In this document: one piece after another, positions 15,975 through 24,370 of the stretch
How positions within the stretch are numbered: position 1 is the stretch's first letter
Layout: each line of letters begins with the position of its first letter
Source of the DNA: Myxococcales bacterium
GTDB lineage: Bacteria > Myxococcota > Myxococcia > Myxococcales > UBA5297
Direction: 5' to 3'
Length of the DNA: 32,103 nt
Assembly (NCBI GenBank): GCA_031262165.1
Contig: JAISIF010000202.1
Coordinates: 1-32,103 of the forward strand
Made by a program: the position numbers and the translations under genes
Notes under the pieces: generated by a model
Told to the model about the DNA's origin: nothing
Database searches by the model: none
What the model saw: the letters and a program-made list of their open reading frames with translations, nothing else

Positions 15975-18002
15975 TCACCACGTCAGGCCATAGACGAAGC
16001 TCGCCTTGGGGTGACGCAGCAGGCGCTCGACGATGACCTCGTGCGGCACCACGCTGCCCTTGACGTAGCGATCGATGAGCGCCTCCAGCGCGGCACGATC
16101 ACCCTGGGCCTTGAGCGATCCAGTCAGCTTCATGAGCTTCTCGGCGGCGGGCGCGAGCTTGTCGAAGTGCACGGTGAACGCGCCCTTGTCCGTGCCGTTG
16201 GCGGCCATGGCCTCAGGCTCGAAGCTGAGCGCGCCCTCGTCCATCAAAAAGCCGAGTTGGATGGCGGCGAGCTGGCTGTAGGTCTTGGGTCTGCCCGTGC
16301 CGTCGAACATGCCGCGCGAGACATGGCCAAACGCCCAGACGATCGAGTCGAGGTAGCTCTCGGCCACCTCCTTTGGCGTGAAGAGCTCTTCGCGCGCCAA
16401 AAAGTCGATGAACCACAGCGCTGCGCTCTGCGCCTTGAGCTCCTCTGCGATCGAGGCCAGAGGCCCGCCGAACACGTCGGTGTCTATCTTTCCATCGACC
16501 TCGTATTCGTGGGACGGCCCGAGGTTGTGCGCAGCCTCGTGCAGGATGGTCGAGATGAGGCCTGGGTTGGGCGAGTCGGTGTAGTGCGCCATGGTTTGCG
16601 CGGTGAGCAGCGATTGAGCGCCCGAACGGCGGTTCTTCAGGCTGACGGGGTCTGTGTAGAGGTTGCTCATGGCCACGGTCCGGCCTCTTCCCTCGTTCGC
16701 GACCGGTCCCCAGTTCGGCAGGCTCTGGCCGATGGTGGCACCGAACGGATCGCGATCGTCGCCCGCGTTGAACACGATGTCGATGAAGTCGGGCAGCTGG
16801 AACGAAACCTGGCGACTGGCGTAGGGCGCGCCGATGAGCTCGGCCAGGTCGTCCTCCATCTTCTGGCGCCGCGGCGTCAGCTTGTCCTGCCAGTCGATGG
16901 ACGCGGGGTTGATGCGCGCGAACGTCAGGTGGATGCCCGCCTTGAGGCTGCACGGCTCCCAATAGGTCTCGTCGGGTCCGACACGGACATACCAGCGGGA
17001 GTTGCGGCCATTCATCGCGGCCCAGGCCTCGTCGGCTGGCTTCCAGTCATTCGTCTCGAAGGCAGTCGCGGCAGCGCGCAGATACGCTCGCAGCGCTGAT
17101 TCGGATTCGATGGCGTCGATCGCGTCGGCAGCAGCGCGCAGATGAGTGGCAACGCTCTTCATCGCATCGGACCACGCCTCTGTGTAGGGCACGGCAGAGA
17201 GCGCTTCGGCACTCTGGCCTCGACGAACAACCACCGTGAAAGGATCGGCGAGTTTGGGATCAGCCTCCATCTGCTTGCAGAAGGCTGCGTCCGCATCCTG
17301 GAGATCGAGCGGATAGACGCCGACCTTGAACGGTTCGCGCGTCGGCAGGGCCCAACAGTTCGGATCGTTTTGTGTCATGGGCGCGAGGCACTTCGGTCCC
17401 CAGTTGCGGCGAAACAGACTCTGACTTTCGGGATCGAGGCTGCTGACCTTGTCCTCGAAGGGCTGCATTCCGGTCTGGACCGCATAGAGGGCATCGATGA
17501 GGTGTGCCGCGGCGAGCATCTGTTGGACAAAGGCCTTTTCGGCATCGGCGAGCGAACTCAGATCGGTGTGAACGAGCGCGGGCTGTCCCTGGTCGAGCTC
17601 ACGAATCACGGCTGAGCGACGCGCGCGCTCCTCGGTGGAGAGGTTTTCGAGAGAGCCAGCCTCGTCCGTGGTCGCGCTGATGCGTTCGAGCGCTTGGGCA
17701 AGCTCTGCGTTCGAGGCACCCTTGCCCAGGTGTCGGCCCGAGGTTGGGTAGAAGAGCAGTTCGACGAGTTCTTCGGGGTTGGGCGTGCCATCGCCGTTCG
17801 TGTCGGCAGTCCAATAGAGCGGCAGGTTGAGGCGGACAGCGGCCCGGTTGAAGTGCCCACACAGCTCTGCCCCTGTCTCTGAGGCGAGATTTTTCGTCCC
17901 CTCGGCAGATGAAGCCGAGACAGCCTTGGTCGATTGGCAGGCAGGCAGGACAGTGAGAGCAATCGGCAGGCAGGCGACGGCAAGGGTTCGGCGAAGGGTC
18001 AT
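15975..18002 (-). CDS. Zinc-metallopeptidase-like lipoprotein (M49-like)
   Basis: A 675-residue predicted lipoprotein: MTLRRTLAV...VLPAC, with lipidated Cys22, then a Ser-rich linker. Residues 40-450 are mostly helical with acidic segments, including DTNGDGTPNPEE (about 75-90), which looks like a calcium-binding loop. The catalytic region is in the C-terminal third: HEAAHNLGPSHEY gives a HExxH site (His488, Glu489, His492), followed by FGGPLASIAEELKAQ with Glu520/521 as a likely third zinc ligand. The EELKAQ element recalls the dipeptidyl-peptidase III (M49) family, but spacing differs and I call it only M49-like. ATG at 18000-18002 is chosen because GGAG lies 7 bases upstream and it begins the lipoprotein signal; a longer in-frame reading upstream crosses a terminator. 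A terminator separates it from the FabH-like gene upstream, so it probably has its own promoter. Confidence 0.75.
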   Translation of the reverse strand: MTLRRTLAVACLPIALTVLPACQSTKAVSASSAEGTKNLASETGAELCGHFNRAAVRLNLPLYWTADTNGDGTPNPEELVELLFYPTSGRHLGKGASNAELAQALERISATTDEAGSLENLSTEERARRSAVIRELDQGQPALVHTDLSSLADAEKAFVQQMLAAAHLIDALYAVQTGMQPFEDKVSSLDPESQSLFRRNWGPKCLAPMTQNDPNCWALPTREPFKVGVYPLDLQDADAAFCKQMEADPKLADPFTVVVRRGQSAEALSAVPYTEAWSDAMKSVATHLRAAADAIDAIESESALRAYLRAAATAFETNDWKPADEAWAAMNGRNSRWYVRVGPDETYWEPCSLKAGIHLTFARINPASIDWQDKLTPRRQKMEDDLAELIGAPYASRQVSFQLPDFIDIVFNAGDDRDPFGATIGQSLPNWGPVANEGRGRTVAMSNLYTDPVSLKNRRSGAQSLLTAQTMAHYTDSPNPGLISTILHEAAHNLGPSHEYEVDGKIDTDVFGGPLASIAEELKAQSAALWFIDFLAREELFTPKEVAESYLDSIVWAFGHVSRGMFDGTGRPKTYSQLAAIQLGFLMDEGALSFEPEAMAANGTDKGAFTVHFDKLAPAAEKLMKLTGSLKAQGDRAALEALIDRYVKGSVVPHEVIVERLLRHPKASFVYGLTW

Positions 18003-18022
18003 CTTGGAACTCCAGGTGATCG

Positions 18023-18056
18023 AAAAAGGCGCCCTCTCCTGTAGGAAAAGGGCGCC
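18023..18056 (-). terminator. Terminator of the FabH-like gene
   Basis: GGCGCCCT (18028-18035) pairs with AGGGCGCC (18049-18056). On the minus strand the stem is followed by TTTTT (complement of 18023-18027). It ends transcription from the FabH-like gene whose stop is at 18178. Confidence 0.88.
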
Positions 18057-18177
18057 GGGGGAAGTTGAATTGGGATCATTCGTCGACTGCTGCGGGTCGA
18101 AGAATCGAAAACTCAGCACACGACGATGTCGTCCTGCGAAAAACGGAAAGTTTTTTTGAGCAGCGGTCAGTTCACGC

Positions 18178-19248
18178 TCACTGCCGATAGAGGACGGCGC
18201 CCCAGTGGAAGCCAGCGCCAAGACCCACGAAGCAGACGAGGTCGCCTTTTTTGATTCGGCCCTGCTTGATGCACTCGTCGTAGGCGATGGGCAGCGTGGC
18301 TGCGGTCGTATTTCCGTAGCGCTGGATATTGTTGAAGATGCGATCGTCCGTCAGGCCGAGCACCTTCTGAATCATCTGGTTGATGCGCAGGTTGGCCTGG
18401 TGCGGCAGGATGAGCGAGATGTCGTCGAGTCCGATTCCGTTCGCGTCGCAGATGGCCGCGATGGCCTGGGGCATCAGGGTGACCGCACGTCGGAAGACCG
18501 ATTTGCCGTTCATCACTGGAATGAGCTCAGCTGCATCGAGTGAGGCATGTGACATGTAGGGCCGCTGCGCAGCGCCGCCGGTCGGCACATAGAGATCTTC
18601 GAACGAGTCACCGTCGGAGAACATCTTGCTGTCGATGATGCCTACGCCTTCTTCCTCGCTTGCCCTGAGGATGACCGCGCCTGCCGCGTCGCCGAAGAGC
18701 ACGGCGCGATCGCGGAACTGCGAGGACCACTCGTTCTCCTCCTTCGTGGGTGGCACGTCCGAGCGACCGAACAGGAACTCCCACTGATGCTTGGGCCACG
18801 GGAAGAAGACGCTGTGGACCTCGGCGCCGACGAGCAGGATCGTCTTGGCCATGCCCGACTTGAGGAGCGCGTCGCATGTCTGCAGGCCGAAGAGGAAGCC
18901 GGTGCATTGCTGGCGGATGTCCAGCGCGGGGATGCTCTTCTTGAGGCCCAGCTGGCGGACGAGCAGGCCGCCGCAGCCCGGAAAGTAATAGTCGGGCGTC
19001 ATGGTCGCGAAGACGACGTAGTCGATGTCGTCCTTGCGCAGTCCTGCGTCGGCGATGGCCTTCTCGCTGGCCCGCAGTCCGAGGTCGGTCGTGGTGGTGC
19101 CGTGCTCGACCATGAAGCGCTGCTCGATGCCGGTCCGCTCGCGAATCCACGCATCCGAGGTGTCCACCATCTGACACAGCTTGTCGTTGGGGATGCAGTG
19201 CTCGCCGGTGACGAAGCCGCTGCCGATGATCTGGGAATGAATCGCCAT
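18178..19248 (-). CDS. 3-oxoacyl-ACP synthase III family protein (FabH-like)
   Basis: A 356-residue thiolase-fold condensing enzyme. The FabH triad is complete: Cys115 in QQCTGFLFG, His283 in LPHQANLRIN and Asn313 in RYGNTTAA. The N-terminal SDAWIRERTGIEQR and the LFGDAAGAVILR loop are also typical. Classic FabH joins acetyl-CoA to malonyl-ACP to begin fatty-acid synthesis. This one is about 40 residues longer, with an insert around 148-180 (FFPWPKHQWEFLFGR ...) in the region that shapes the acyl pocket, so it may use other acyl primers. It is not beside fabD/fabG/acpP, which also argues for a side role. Start ATG at 19246-19248 with GAGAGG about 12 bases upstream. A terminator follows it. 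Confidence 0.9.
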   Translation of the reverse strand: MAIHSQIIGSGFVTGEHCIPNDKLCQMVDTSDAWIRERTGIEQRFMVEHGTTTTDLGLRASEKAIADAGLRKDDIDYVVFATMTPDYYFPGCGGLLVRQLGLKKSIPALDIRQQCTGFLFGLQTCDALLKSGMAKTILLVGAEVHSVFFPWPKHQWEFLFGRSDVPPTKEENEWSSQFRDRAVLFGDAAGAVILRASEEEGVGIIDSKMFSDGDSFEDLYVPTGGAAQRPYMSHASLDAAELIPVMNGKSVFRRAVTLMPQAIAAICDANGIGLDDISLILPHQANLRINQMIQKVLGLTDDRIFNNIQRYGNTTAATLPIAYDECIKQGRIKKGDLVCFVGLGAGFHWGAVLYRQ

Positions 19249-19550
19249 GAAATTGTCCGCCTCTCGAAAGCTCCCGCTGTGTGGTCGCCGCCCATCGCGT
19301 CCAGGAAAACGGACAGTCCGAAACCAGACGATTCAGACGGCAATGGCCCGCTGGGAAATCCAAGCCGCCCCTCCCCAGAGGCAGCGTGAAAAATGGGTGG
19401 GTTCCTCTCCGCCCCCAGAGGGAGGCGCAAAGGCGCGCCTCTATGGGCGGGCAGACCTGCTTTGTCAAGCGCCTGGAAAAGGTCGAGAAATCGGTCTAAC
19501 CTATTGAAATTACTCGATATTTTTCAGTTCTCCCCGCCCCGCTCCTGCGC
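19249..19550. other. Spacer upstream of the FabH-like gene
   Basis: No gene is supported here. It has a perfect hairpin GAGGCGC/GCGCCTC at 19422-19441 inside a C/G-rich patch (GCCCCTCCCC ... GCGCGCCTCTATGGGCGGG, 19370-19450) that looks like extragenic repeat sequence. The right end turns A/T-rich (19500-19530). Confidence 0.4.
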
Positions 19551-19551
19551 G

Positions 19552-19580
19552 TTGACACGCGGCCATGCGCCGCGCATAAG
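19552..19580 (+). promoter_or_regulatory. Predicted promoter close to a GTG start
   Basis: TTGACA (19552-19557), 17 bases, CATAAG (19575-19580). The -35 is perfect and the -10 matches four of six. A GTG codon opens the small reading frame 10 bases after the -10, so the transcript would have almost no leader. Confidence 0.45.
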
Positions 19581-19590
19581 GCCGCCCCTC

Positions 19591-19773
19591 GTGAAGACCT
19601 CCCGCCATCGCAATCCCGTCCGTGTCGCCCTCAACGCGCTCTACATCGCGCTCGTGGCCTACACAGCGTTCGTCCTGCTGTCGGGCGCATGGCGTGGCGC
19701 GTCCGCGCATCGGGAGGAGGGCGACAGCCAGGCGACAGAGTCCGCGTCGATCCAGGATCCGGCTGTGCGGTGA
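19591..19773 (+). CDS. Small single-helix membrane protein, possibly leaderless
   Basis: A 60-residue reading frame from GTG at 19591 to TGA at 19771-19773. The product has a basic N-terminus (KTSRHRNPVR), one hydrophobic helix (about residues 11-32, with LNALYIALVAYTAFVLLSG) and a charged, Ser/Glu-rich tail. By the positive-inside rule the tail would face out. No Shine-Dalgarno is present, but a good promoter places the likely transcription start within a few bases of the GTG. It is convergent with radA, whose stop is 45 bp away. No family recognised; it may not be a real gene. Confidence 0.45.
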   Translation: MKTSRHRNPVRVALNALYIALVAYTAFVLLSGAWRGASAHREEGDSQATESASIQDPAVR

Positions 19774-19817
19774 GGTGATTTCCTCGCCCAGTCGTTTTGC
19801 GGCAGATCGCGTCGCTC

Positions 19818-21179
19818 TCACTCGAACAACACGGCGAGCGCCTCGCCGACTGTCGAGACAGGCAAGAGTGTGAGCGGCGGTGACTCGATGCCGCGCACGC
19901 TCGACGAGGGCAGGATGGCACGCTTGAACCCCATCTTGGCAGCCTCGGCGAGTCTTGGTTCCATCTGCGCTACGGCGCGCACTTCGCCCGCAAGGCCAAC
20001 CTCTCCCAGGACGAGCGTCTGCGCATCGACAGGTCTATCGCGCGCACTGGAGACGAGCGCCGCTAGGATGGCGAGATCGCCGCTTGGCTCCGAGAGCTCG
20101 ATGCCTCCAGCCACATTCACGAACAAATCGCAGCCCACGAGGTTCACGCCCTCCTTCTTTTCGAGCACGGCCGCGAGCAGCGCCACGCGATTGTGATCGA
20201 CGCCCATGGCTGTTCGCCTGGCCGTGCCATAGCCCGTGGGCGCCACGAGTGCCTGGATCTCCACGAGAAGTGGTCGTGTCCCCGAGACAGATGCTGTGAC
20301 GATCGATCCCGATGCCTGAATGGGCCGCTCCGATAGAAAAAGTGCAGACGGATCGAGGACAGCACTCAGCCCACTCGACTTCATCTCGAACACGCCGATC
20401 TCGTTCGTCGAACCAAAGCGGTTTTTGTGCGCGCGCAGCACACGATACGGATGCCCGCGATCGCCCTCGAAGTAGAGGACCGTGTCCACCATGTGTTCGA
20501 GCAGGCGCGGCCCAGCGATGGCGCCATCCTTCGTCACATGCCCCACGATGAACGTCGGTGTCTCGGTCTGCTTGGCAAACGCGACGAGTCGCCCCGAGAT
20601 CTCGCGGACCTGACCGATGGTCCCAGGTGCGCTGCCAATCTCCGGCAAAAAGAGTGTCTGGATCGAGTCGATGGCGAGCGCGCTTGGTTTGAGCTCTGCT
20701 GCGGTTTTCAAAACCTTGTCTGCATCTGTTTCAGCAAACAAAAGCAGGTTGTCGCTGTCGATCCCCAGGCGCTCTGCCCGCATTCGCGTCTGACGCAGTG
20801 ATTCTTCGCCCGTCACATAGAGCGCGGTCCCATGGTGCGCGAGCCTGGCGAGCGCGGCGAGCATGAGCGTGCTCTTGCCAATGCCTGGATCGCCACCGAG
20901 CAAAACCACGCCACCTGCCACGACGCCGCCGCCGAGCACGCGATCGAGCTCCGAGAGTCCGGTGAGCCAGCGAATCTCACGATCGGCGCAGATGTCTTTG
21001 AGGCGAAGCGGTCGTTCGCTTCCTGGTGCAAACGATCGTGCAGCTTGGGCTGGCGACTGAGGCTCGATGGTTTCCTCGGCCATCGTGTTCCAGGCGCCGC
21101 ACCCCGGACATCGACCAAGCCATTGCGCTGAATGATGGCCACATGCCTGGCAGCTAAAGAATTTCTTGGGTTTGGCCAC
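19818..21179 (-). CDS. radA: DNA repair protein RadA
   Basis: RadA (Sms) is a RecA-like, DnaB-like helicase that drives branch migration in recombinational repair. The 453-residue protein is complete. It has a zinc finger with Cys10, Cys13, Cys24 and Cys27 (CQAC ... CPGC), a RecA core with Walker A GDPGIGKST (96-104) and Walker B LAIDSIQTLF, the RadA-specific HKNRFGSTNE motif (about residue 250), and a C-terminal Lon-like domain with LVGCDLFVNVAGG and LVLGEVGLAGEVR. The start is GTG (complement of 21177-21179) with GGGAG upstream. It diverges from coaE across 109 bp. No clear terminator is seen after its stop. Confidence 0.97.
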   Translation of the reverse strand: MAKPKKFFSCQACGHHSAQWLGRCPGCGAWNTMAEETIEPQSPAQAARSFAPGSERPLRLKDICADREIRWLTGLSELDRVLGGGVVAGGVVLLGGDPGIGKSTLMLAALARLAHHGTALYVTGEESLRQTRMRAERLGIDSDNLLLFAETDADKVLKTAAELKPSALAIDSIQTLFLPEIGSAPGTIGQVREISGRLVAFAKQTETPTFIVGHVTKDGAIAGPRLLEHMVDTVLYFEGDRGHPYRVLRAHKNRFGSTNEIGVFEMKSSGLSAVLDPSALFLSERPIQASGSIVTASVSGTRPLLVEIQALVAPTGYGTARRTAMGVDHNRVALLAAVLEKKEGVNLVGCDLFVNVAGGIELSEPSGDLAILAALVSSARDRPVDAQTLVLGEVGLAGEVRAVAQMEPRLAEAAKMGFKRAILPSSSVRGIESPPLTLLPVSTVGEALAVLFE

Positions 21180-21219
21180 GTCAGACTCCCTTCGAGCTCA
21201 CGCCCCGCGTAGAAGCGGC

Positions 21220-21260
21220 GGCCCTCTACGACTGCCTGGCCAAAGGGGCCAGGGCCTTTT
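21220..21260 (+). promoter_or_regulatory. Hairpin in the coaE leader
   Basis: Two overlapping pairings are possible: CCTGGCC (21235-21241) with GGCCAGG (21247-21253), or GGCCCT (21220-21225) with AGGGCC (21251-21256) followed by TTTT (21257-21260). The second has a short terminator form. The arrangement could be an attenuator before coaE or a chance GC-rich fold. Confidence 0.35.
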
Positions 21261-21288
21261 CAGGCTGCAAATTGGAGGAGGAGGATGC

Positions 21289-21900
21289 ATGCGGCGCATT
21301 GGACTGACGGGTGGCATTGCCTCGGGCAAGAGCAGCGTGGCGCGCTGGATCGAGGCGAAAGGCGCCCCGATCATCGACGCGGATCGGCTGGCGCGTGACG
21401 TGACGCGCCCCGAAACCTCGGCGCTTCGCTCGATCGCCACACGCTGGCCCCAGGTGATCCGCGCGGACGGCACTCTCGATCGCGGATGGCTCGGCCGCGT
21501 CATTTTCAGCGATCCGACGGAGCGAGCCGCGTTGGAGGCCATCGTCCTCCCAGAGATTCTCGACGCCTTCGAGCGCTGGGCGCGTGAACGCGAGGCCGAA
21601 GGTTGCCCGCTCGCTGTCTTCGACGCGGCGCTCCTCTTCGAGCAAGACCTCGACGCGCGCTTCGACGGCATCCTGCTCGTCGCGGCCCCGCCAGAGCTTC
21701 AGATCGAGCGGATCGTCGCCCGTGATGGCCTGTCGCCAGACGAGGCGAACGCCCGCGTCGCCGCCCAGCTCCCGCTCGAGCTCAAGCGCCCGCGCGCCCA
21801 CTGGATTTTGGAAAACACGGGATCGATCGAGGCACTCAGAGATCAGTTCGAGGCGCTGTGGGCGCGAGTGATTGGACCGAGCCTGGTGCTAAAGTTGTAA
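21289..21900 (+). CDS. coaE: Dephospho-CoA kinase
   Basis: CoaE phosphorylates dephospho-CoA with ATP, the last step of coenzyme A synthesis. The 203-residue protein starts MRRIGLTGGIASGKSSV, the family P-loop, followed by GAPIIDADRLARDVT (substrate site), the IVLPEI helix in place of the common VHP motif, and the lid region VARDGLSPDEANARVAAQ. The tail has WILENTGSIEAL, matching the usual NNG/D element. ATG at 21289 is preferred because the purine-rich GGAGGAGGAGG lies just upstream and the P-loop begins at residue 8; the reading frame extends further upstream without similarity. Divergent from radA. The region after its stop is repeat-filled. Confidence 0.95.
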   Translation: MRRIGLTGGIASGKSSVARWIEAKGAPIIDADRLARDVTRPETSALRSIATRWPQVIRADGTLDRGWLGRVIFSDPTERAALEAIVLPEILDAFERWAREREAEGCPLAVFDAALLFEQDLDARFDGILLVAAPPELQIERIVARDGLSPDEANARVAAQLPLELKRPRAHWILENTGSIEALRDQFEALWARVIGPSLVLKL

Positions 21901-21917
21901 TTTAGAATCTATTCTTA

Positions 21918-22240
21918 AGTAATTTTTCCTATGATTGATGAACCTTCAGGATTTTTTGTCTCCAGACAATGATTGCACAAGAAAAATATAAAAGTCCTAA
22001 AGACTTATCCCTTCATTAGGACCTTTGCACCACGAAGGATGGGGAATGTCAGACGAGGTGCGAGGCGGGAGCTTCCAGACGGAAGTGAAGAGCGAAGCAA
22101 CGAAGACGGACGTTTCACGGACAAGTGGGGCGACGGGATAATTGATAAATAAGTCCTTCAGTAATTTTGCCTATGATTGATGAACCTTCAGGATTTTTTG
22201 TCTCCAGACAATGATCGCACAAAAAAAATATAAAAGTTCT
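21918..22240 (+). repeat. 81-bp direct repeats flanking a dispersed repeat copy
   Basis: 21918-21998 and 22160-22240 are direct copies with 77 of 81 positions the same. Each contains CCTATGATTGATGAACCTTC and the small hairpin TTGTCTCCAGACAA. Between them lies dispersed-repeat copy 1. The right copy ends exactly at the TA flanking the 186-bp miniature element. No gene is seen between 21901 and 22427. Confidence 0.85.
22000..22158 (+). repeat. Dispersed structured repeat, copy 1
   Basis: The GC-rich core from GGGGAATGTCAGACGAGG (22042-22059) to GGGGCGACGGGATAATT is shared with copy 2 at 24579-24716. The core hairpin is CTTCC-AGAC-GGAAG. Left arm AGACTTATCC and right arm GATAAATAAGTCCT are imperfectly complementary. 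About 20 extra bases separate the left arm from the core. A 31-codon frame (22046-22141) is uninterrupted but probably incidental. Confidence 0.65.
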
Positions 22241-22241
22241 A

Positions 22242-22427
22242 TAGCCGCATAAAGAAGAAACGCTAAAAGGGAACTCCCAACAACACCGAGGTCAATCATG
22301 CTTTACTCACGAAAAGACATGGGCAAATTTCAAAAGGTGGCTACGTGATAATGTTTTACGATATGAATCACTAGAGTCGGCCATCTATGAATACTCAAGA
22401 TGTTAGTGATGCTTTTTTATACGACTA
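22242..22427 (+). mobile_element. 186-bp miniature element, copy A
   Basis: Begins TAGCCGCATAAAGAAG and ends with the complement of TAGTCGTATAAAAAAG, giving imperfect terminal inverted repeats of 16 bp with three mismatches. TA lies on both sides (22240-22241 and 22428-22429). Copy B at 28273-28458 has the same length and only four base differences. TA target duplication and lack of a transposase gene suggest a MITE moved by an IS630/Tc1-type enzyme encoded elsewhere. Confidence 0.85.
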
Positions 22428-22555
22428 TAAATAGGTTTTCTTCTCTTTCTCAAACCGAACCAGCAGTTTTCTAAATCGATTGATCCAGGAATGAACCATC
22501 TCGACGATCCATTGACGCGCCTTGAAATTCGGATGACTGCTCCCCAAGACCGAAT
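22428..22555 (-). pseudogene. IS5-type transposase remnant (C-terminal end)
   Basis: On the minus strand this reads as the end of an IS5-family DDE transposase: HPNFKARQWIVEMVHSWINR followed by FRKLLVRFEKEKKTYL and a stop. In the family this helix carries the catalytic Glu (here in IVEMVHSW). The upstream two-thirds of the gene is missing. The miniature element copy A abuts its stop codon. It is oriented opposite to the other remnant at 24371. Confidence 0.75.
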
Positions 22556-22717
22556 TTCACTCACGCTTCAGCATAAGGGACTCAATCTCTGAAATCCTGA
22601 TCGCCTTCCGCCGTCCATTCGCTCCGATCGATGTGGCGCTCAACGAGCCAGCCGATAACCGCGCAACTCTGGGCAACACGCATCGAGGCCCCAACCAGCT
22701 CAAGGACCCCCTTCCCT

Positions 22718-24340
22718 GTGATCCGCATCGACCGCATCAGCAAGCAACACGGCAAGCAGCTCCTCTTCGTCGAAGCCTCCGCCGCCATCCACCACGGCGA
22801 GAAGGTGGGGCTCGTCGGCCCCAACGGAGCGGGTAAATCCACTCTCTTCCGCATGATCGTCCGCGAAGAAACCCCCGATGAAGGGCAGGTCTCCATCGAT
22901 CGCGGGGTGACGGTCGGCTACTTCAGCCAGGACATCGGCGAGATGTCGGGCAAGACCACGATCGACGAGGTGATGGACGGCGCGGGTCCGGTCTCGTCGG
23001 TCGCGCACGAGCTACATGAGCTCGAGCTTGCGTTGGCCGATCCCGACCGTGCCGACGAGATGGAGCGGCTGATCGAGCGCTTCGGCGACGTCCAAGCGCG
23101 CTTCGAGGAGCTGGGTGGCTATGGGCTCGAGTCGCGGGCGCGGGAGATCCTGGCGGGCCTGGGCTTCAGTGCCGCGATGATGGATGGCGAGGTGGGCGCG
23201 CTCTCCGGCGGCTGGAAGATGCGCGTGGCGCTGGCGCGCATTCTGTTGATGCGTCCAGACGCCATGCTGCTCGACGAGCCGACCAACCACTTGGACCTCG
23301 AGTCGATCATCTGGCTGGAGGGATTCCTCAAGGCCTTCAACGGCGCTGTCTGGATGACCAGCCACGATCGGGAGTTCATGAACAGGGTCGTCTCTAAAGT
23401 GGTCGAGATCGACGCGGGGGTGCTGACCAGCTACAGCGGCAACTACGACTTCTACGAGAAGCAGCGGGCGCAAAACGAGGCCCAGGCCGAGGCCCAGTAT
23501 GAGCGGCAGCAGGCCATGCTCGCCAAGGAGTTGGCGTTCATCGAGCGCTTCAAGGCCCGCGCTTCCCACGCAGCCCAAGTGCAGTCGCGGGTGAAGAAGC
23601 TGGAGAAGATTGAGAAGGTCGAGCCGCCACGGCGACGCAAGGCGCTCCGCTTCGATTTTCCGGCAGCGCCACGGTCCGGTGAGGATGTGGTGCGCCTGTC
23701 ACGGGTGAACAAGGCGTATGGCGAGCACGTCATCTACGAGAACTTCGATTTCCTGGCGCGCCGCCGCGAGCGATGGTGCGTGATGGGCGTCAACGGCGCA
23801 GGCAAGTCCACCCTCCTCAAGCTCGTCACCGGCGCTTCGCAGCCAGACTCTGGCGAGGTCACCGTGGGCGGCAGCGTCAGAATCGGCTACTTCGCCCAGC
23901 ACGCCATGGACTTGCTCGAGCGGGGCGATACGGTCTTTAGCACGCTCGAGAGCGCCTTTCCCAAGGCCTCGGTGGGCTCACTCAAGACGCTGGCTGGCTG
24001 CTTCGGTTTTTCGGGCGACGAGGTGGACAAGCCCTGCCGGGTCCTCTCTGGCGGCGAGAAAGCACGGCTGGTTCTGGCACGCATGCTCTTCGATCCGCCG
24101 AACTTCCTGGTCCTGGACGAGCCGACGAACCACCTGGACATGGCCACGCGCGAGATGCTGCTGGATGCCCTCAGAGGCTTCGATGGGACGATGCTTTTCG
24201 TCTCCCACGATCGGCATTTCCTGGCGGCTCTCTCCGACCACGTGCTCGAGCTGACACCCCAAGGGCCTGTGGTCTACGGCGGCGGGTATCTGGAATACGT
24301 CGCGCGGAGCGGGCGTGAGGCGCCGGGGATCAGGCAGTAG
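22718..24340 (+). CDS. ABC-F family ATPase
   Basis: A 540-residue cytosolic protein with two ATP-binding cassettes and no membrane segments; ABC-F proteins act on the ribosome to relieve stalls or protect against drugs. Cassette 1: Walker A GPNGAGKST (34-42), signature LSGGWKMRVALA, Walker B AMLLDEPTNHLD. Between the cassettes is the charged ABC-F linker with YEKQRAQNEAQAEAQYE and KARASHAAQVQSRVKKLEK. Cassette 2: GVNGAGKST (near residue 358), signature LSGGEKARLVLA and FLVLDEPTNHLD. The start is probably GTG at 22718 (VIRIDRISKQ is the usual N-terminus); the upstream 29 codons are not family-like. No good ribosome binding site is visible, and repeats and IS remnants lie on both sides. The subgroup cannot be set from the sequence alone. 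Confidence 0.9.
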   Translation: MIRIDRISKQHGKQLLFVEASAAIHHGEKVGLVGPNGAGKSTLFRMIVREETPDEGQVSIDRGVTVGYFSQDIGEMSGKTTIDEVMDGAGPVSSVAHELHELELALADPDRADEMERLIERFGDVQARFEELGGYGLESRAREILAGLGFSAAMMDGEVGALSGGWKMRVALARILLMRPDAMLLDEPTNHLDLESIIWLEGFLKAFNGAVWMTSHDREFMNRVVSKVVEIDAGVLTSYSGNYDFYEKQRAQNEAQAEAQYERQQAMLAKELAFIERFKARASHAAQVQSRVKKLEKIEKVEPPRRRKALRFDFPAAPRSGEDVVRLSRVNKAYGEHVIYENFDFLARRRERWCVMGVNGAGKSTLLKLVTGASQPDSGEVTVGGSVRIGYFAQHAMDLLERGDTVFSTLESAFPKASVGSLKTLAGCFGFSGDEVDKPCRVLSGGEKARLVLARMLFDPPNFLVLDEPTNHLDMATREMLLDALRGFDGTMLFVSHDRHFLAALSDHVLELTPQGPVVYGGGYLEYVARSGREAPGIRQ

Positions 24341-24370
24341 CCTGGCAATTCCTGTTATTCGAGAACAATT

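Noticed and set aside
18003-18221. N-terminal extension of the zinc-peptidase-like lipoprotein
   Set aside because: It crosses a terminator and would bury the lipoprotein signal; ATG at 18002 has a good ribosome binding site.
22046-22141. 31-codon frame in the dispersed repeat (also 24605-24700)
   Set aside because: Open in two copies, but most differences change the amino acid and copy 3 lacks it; a structural role fits better.
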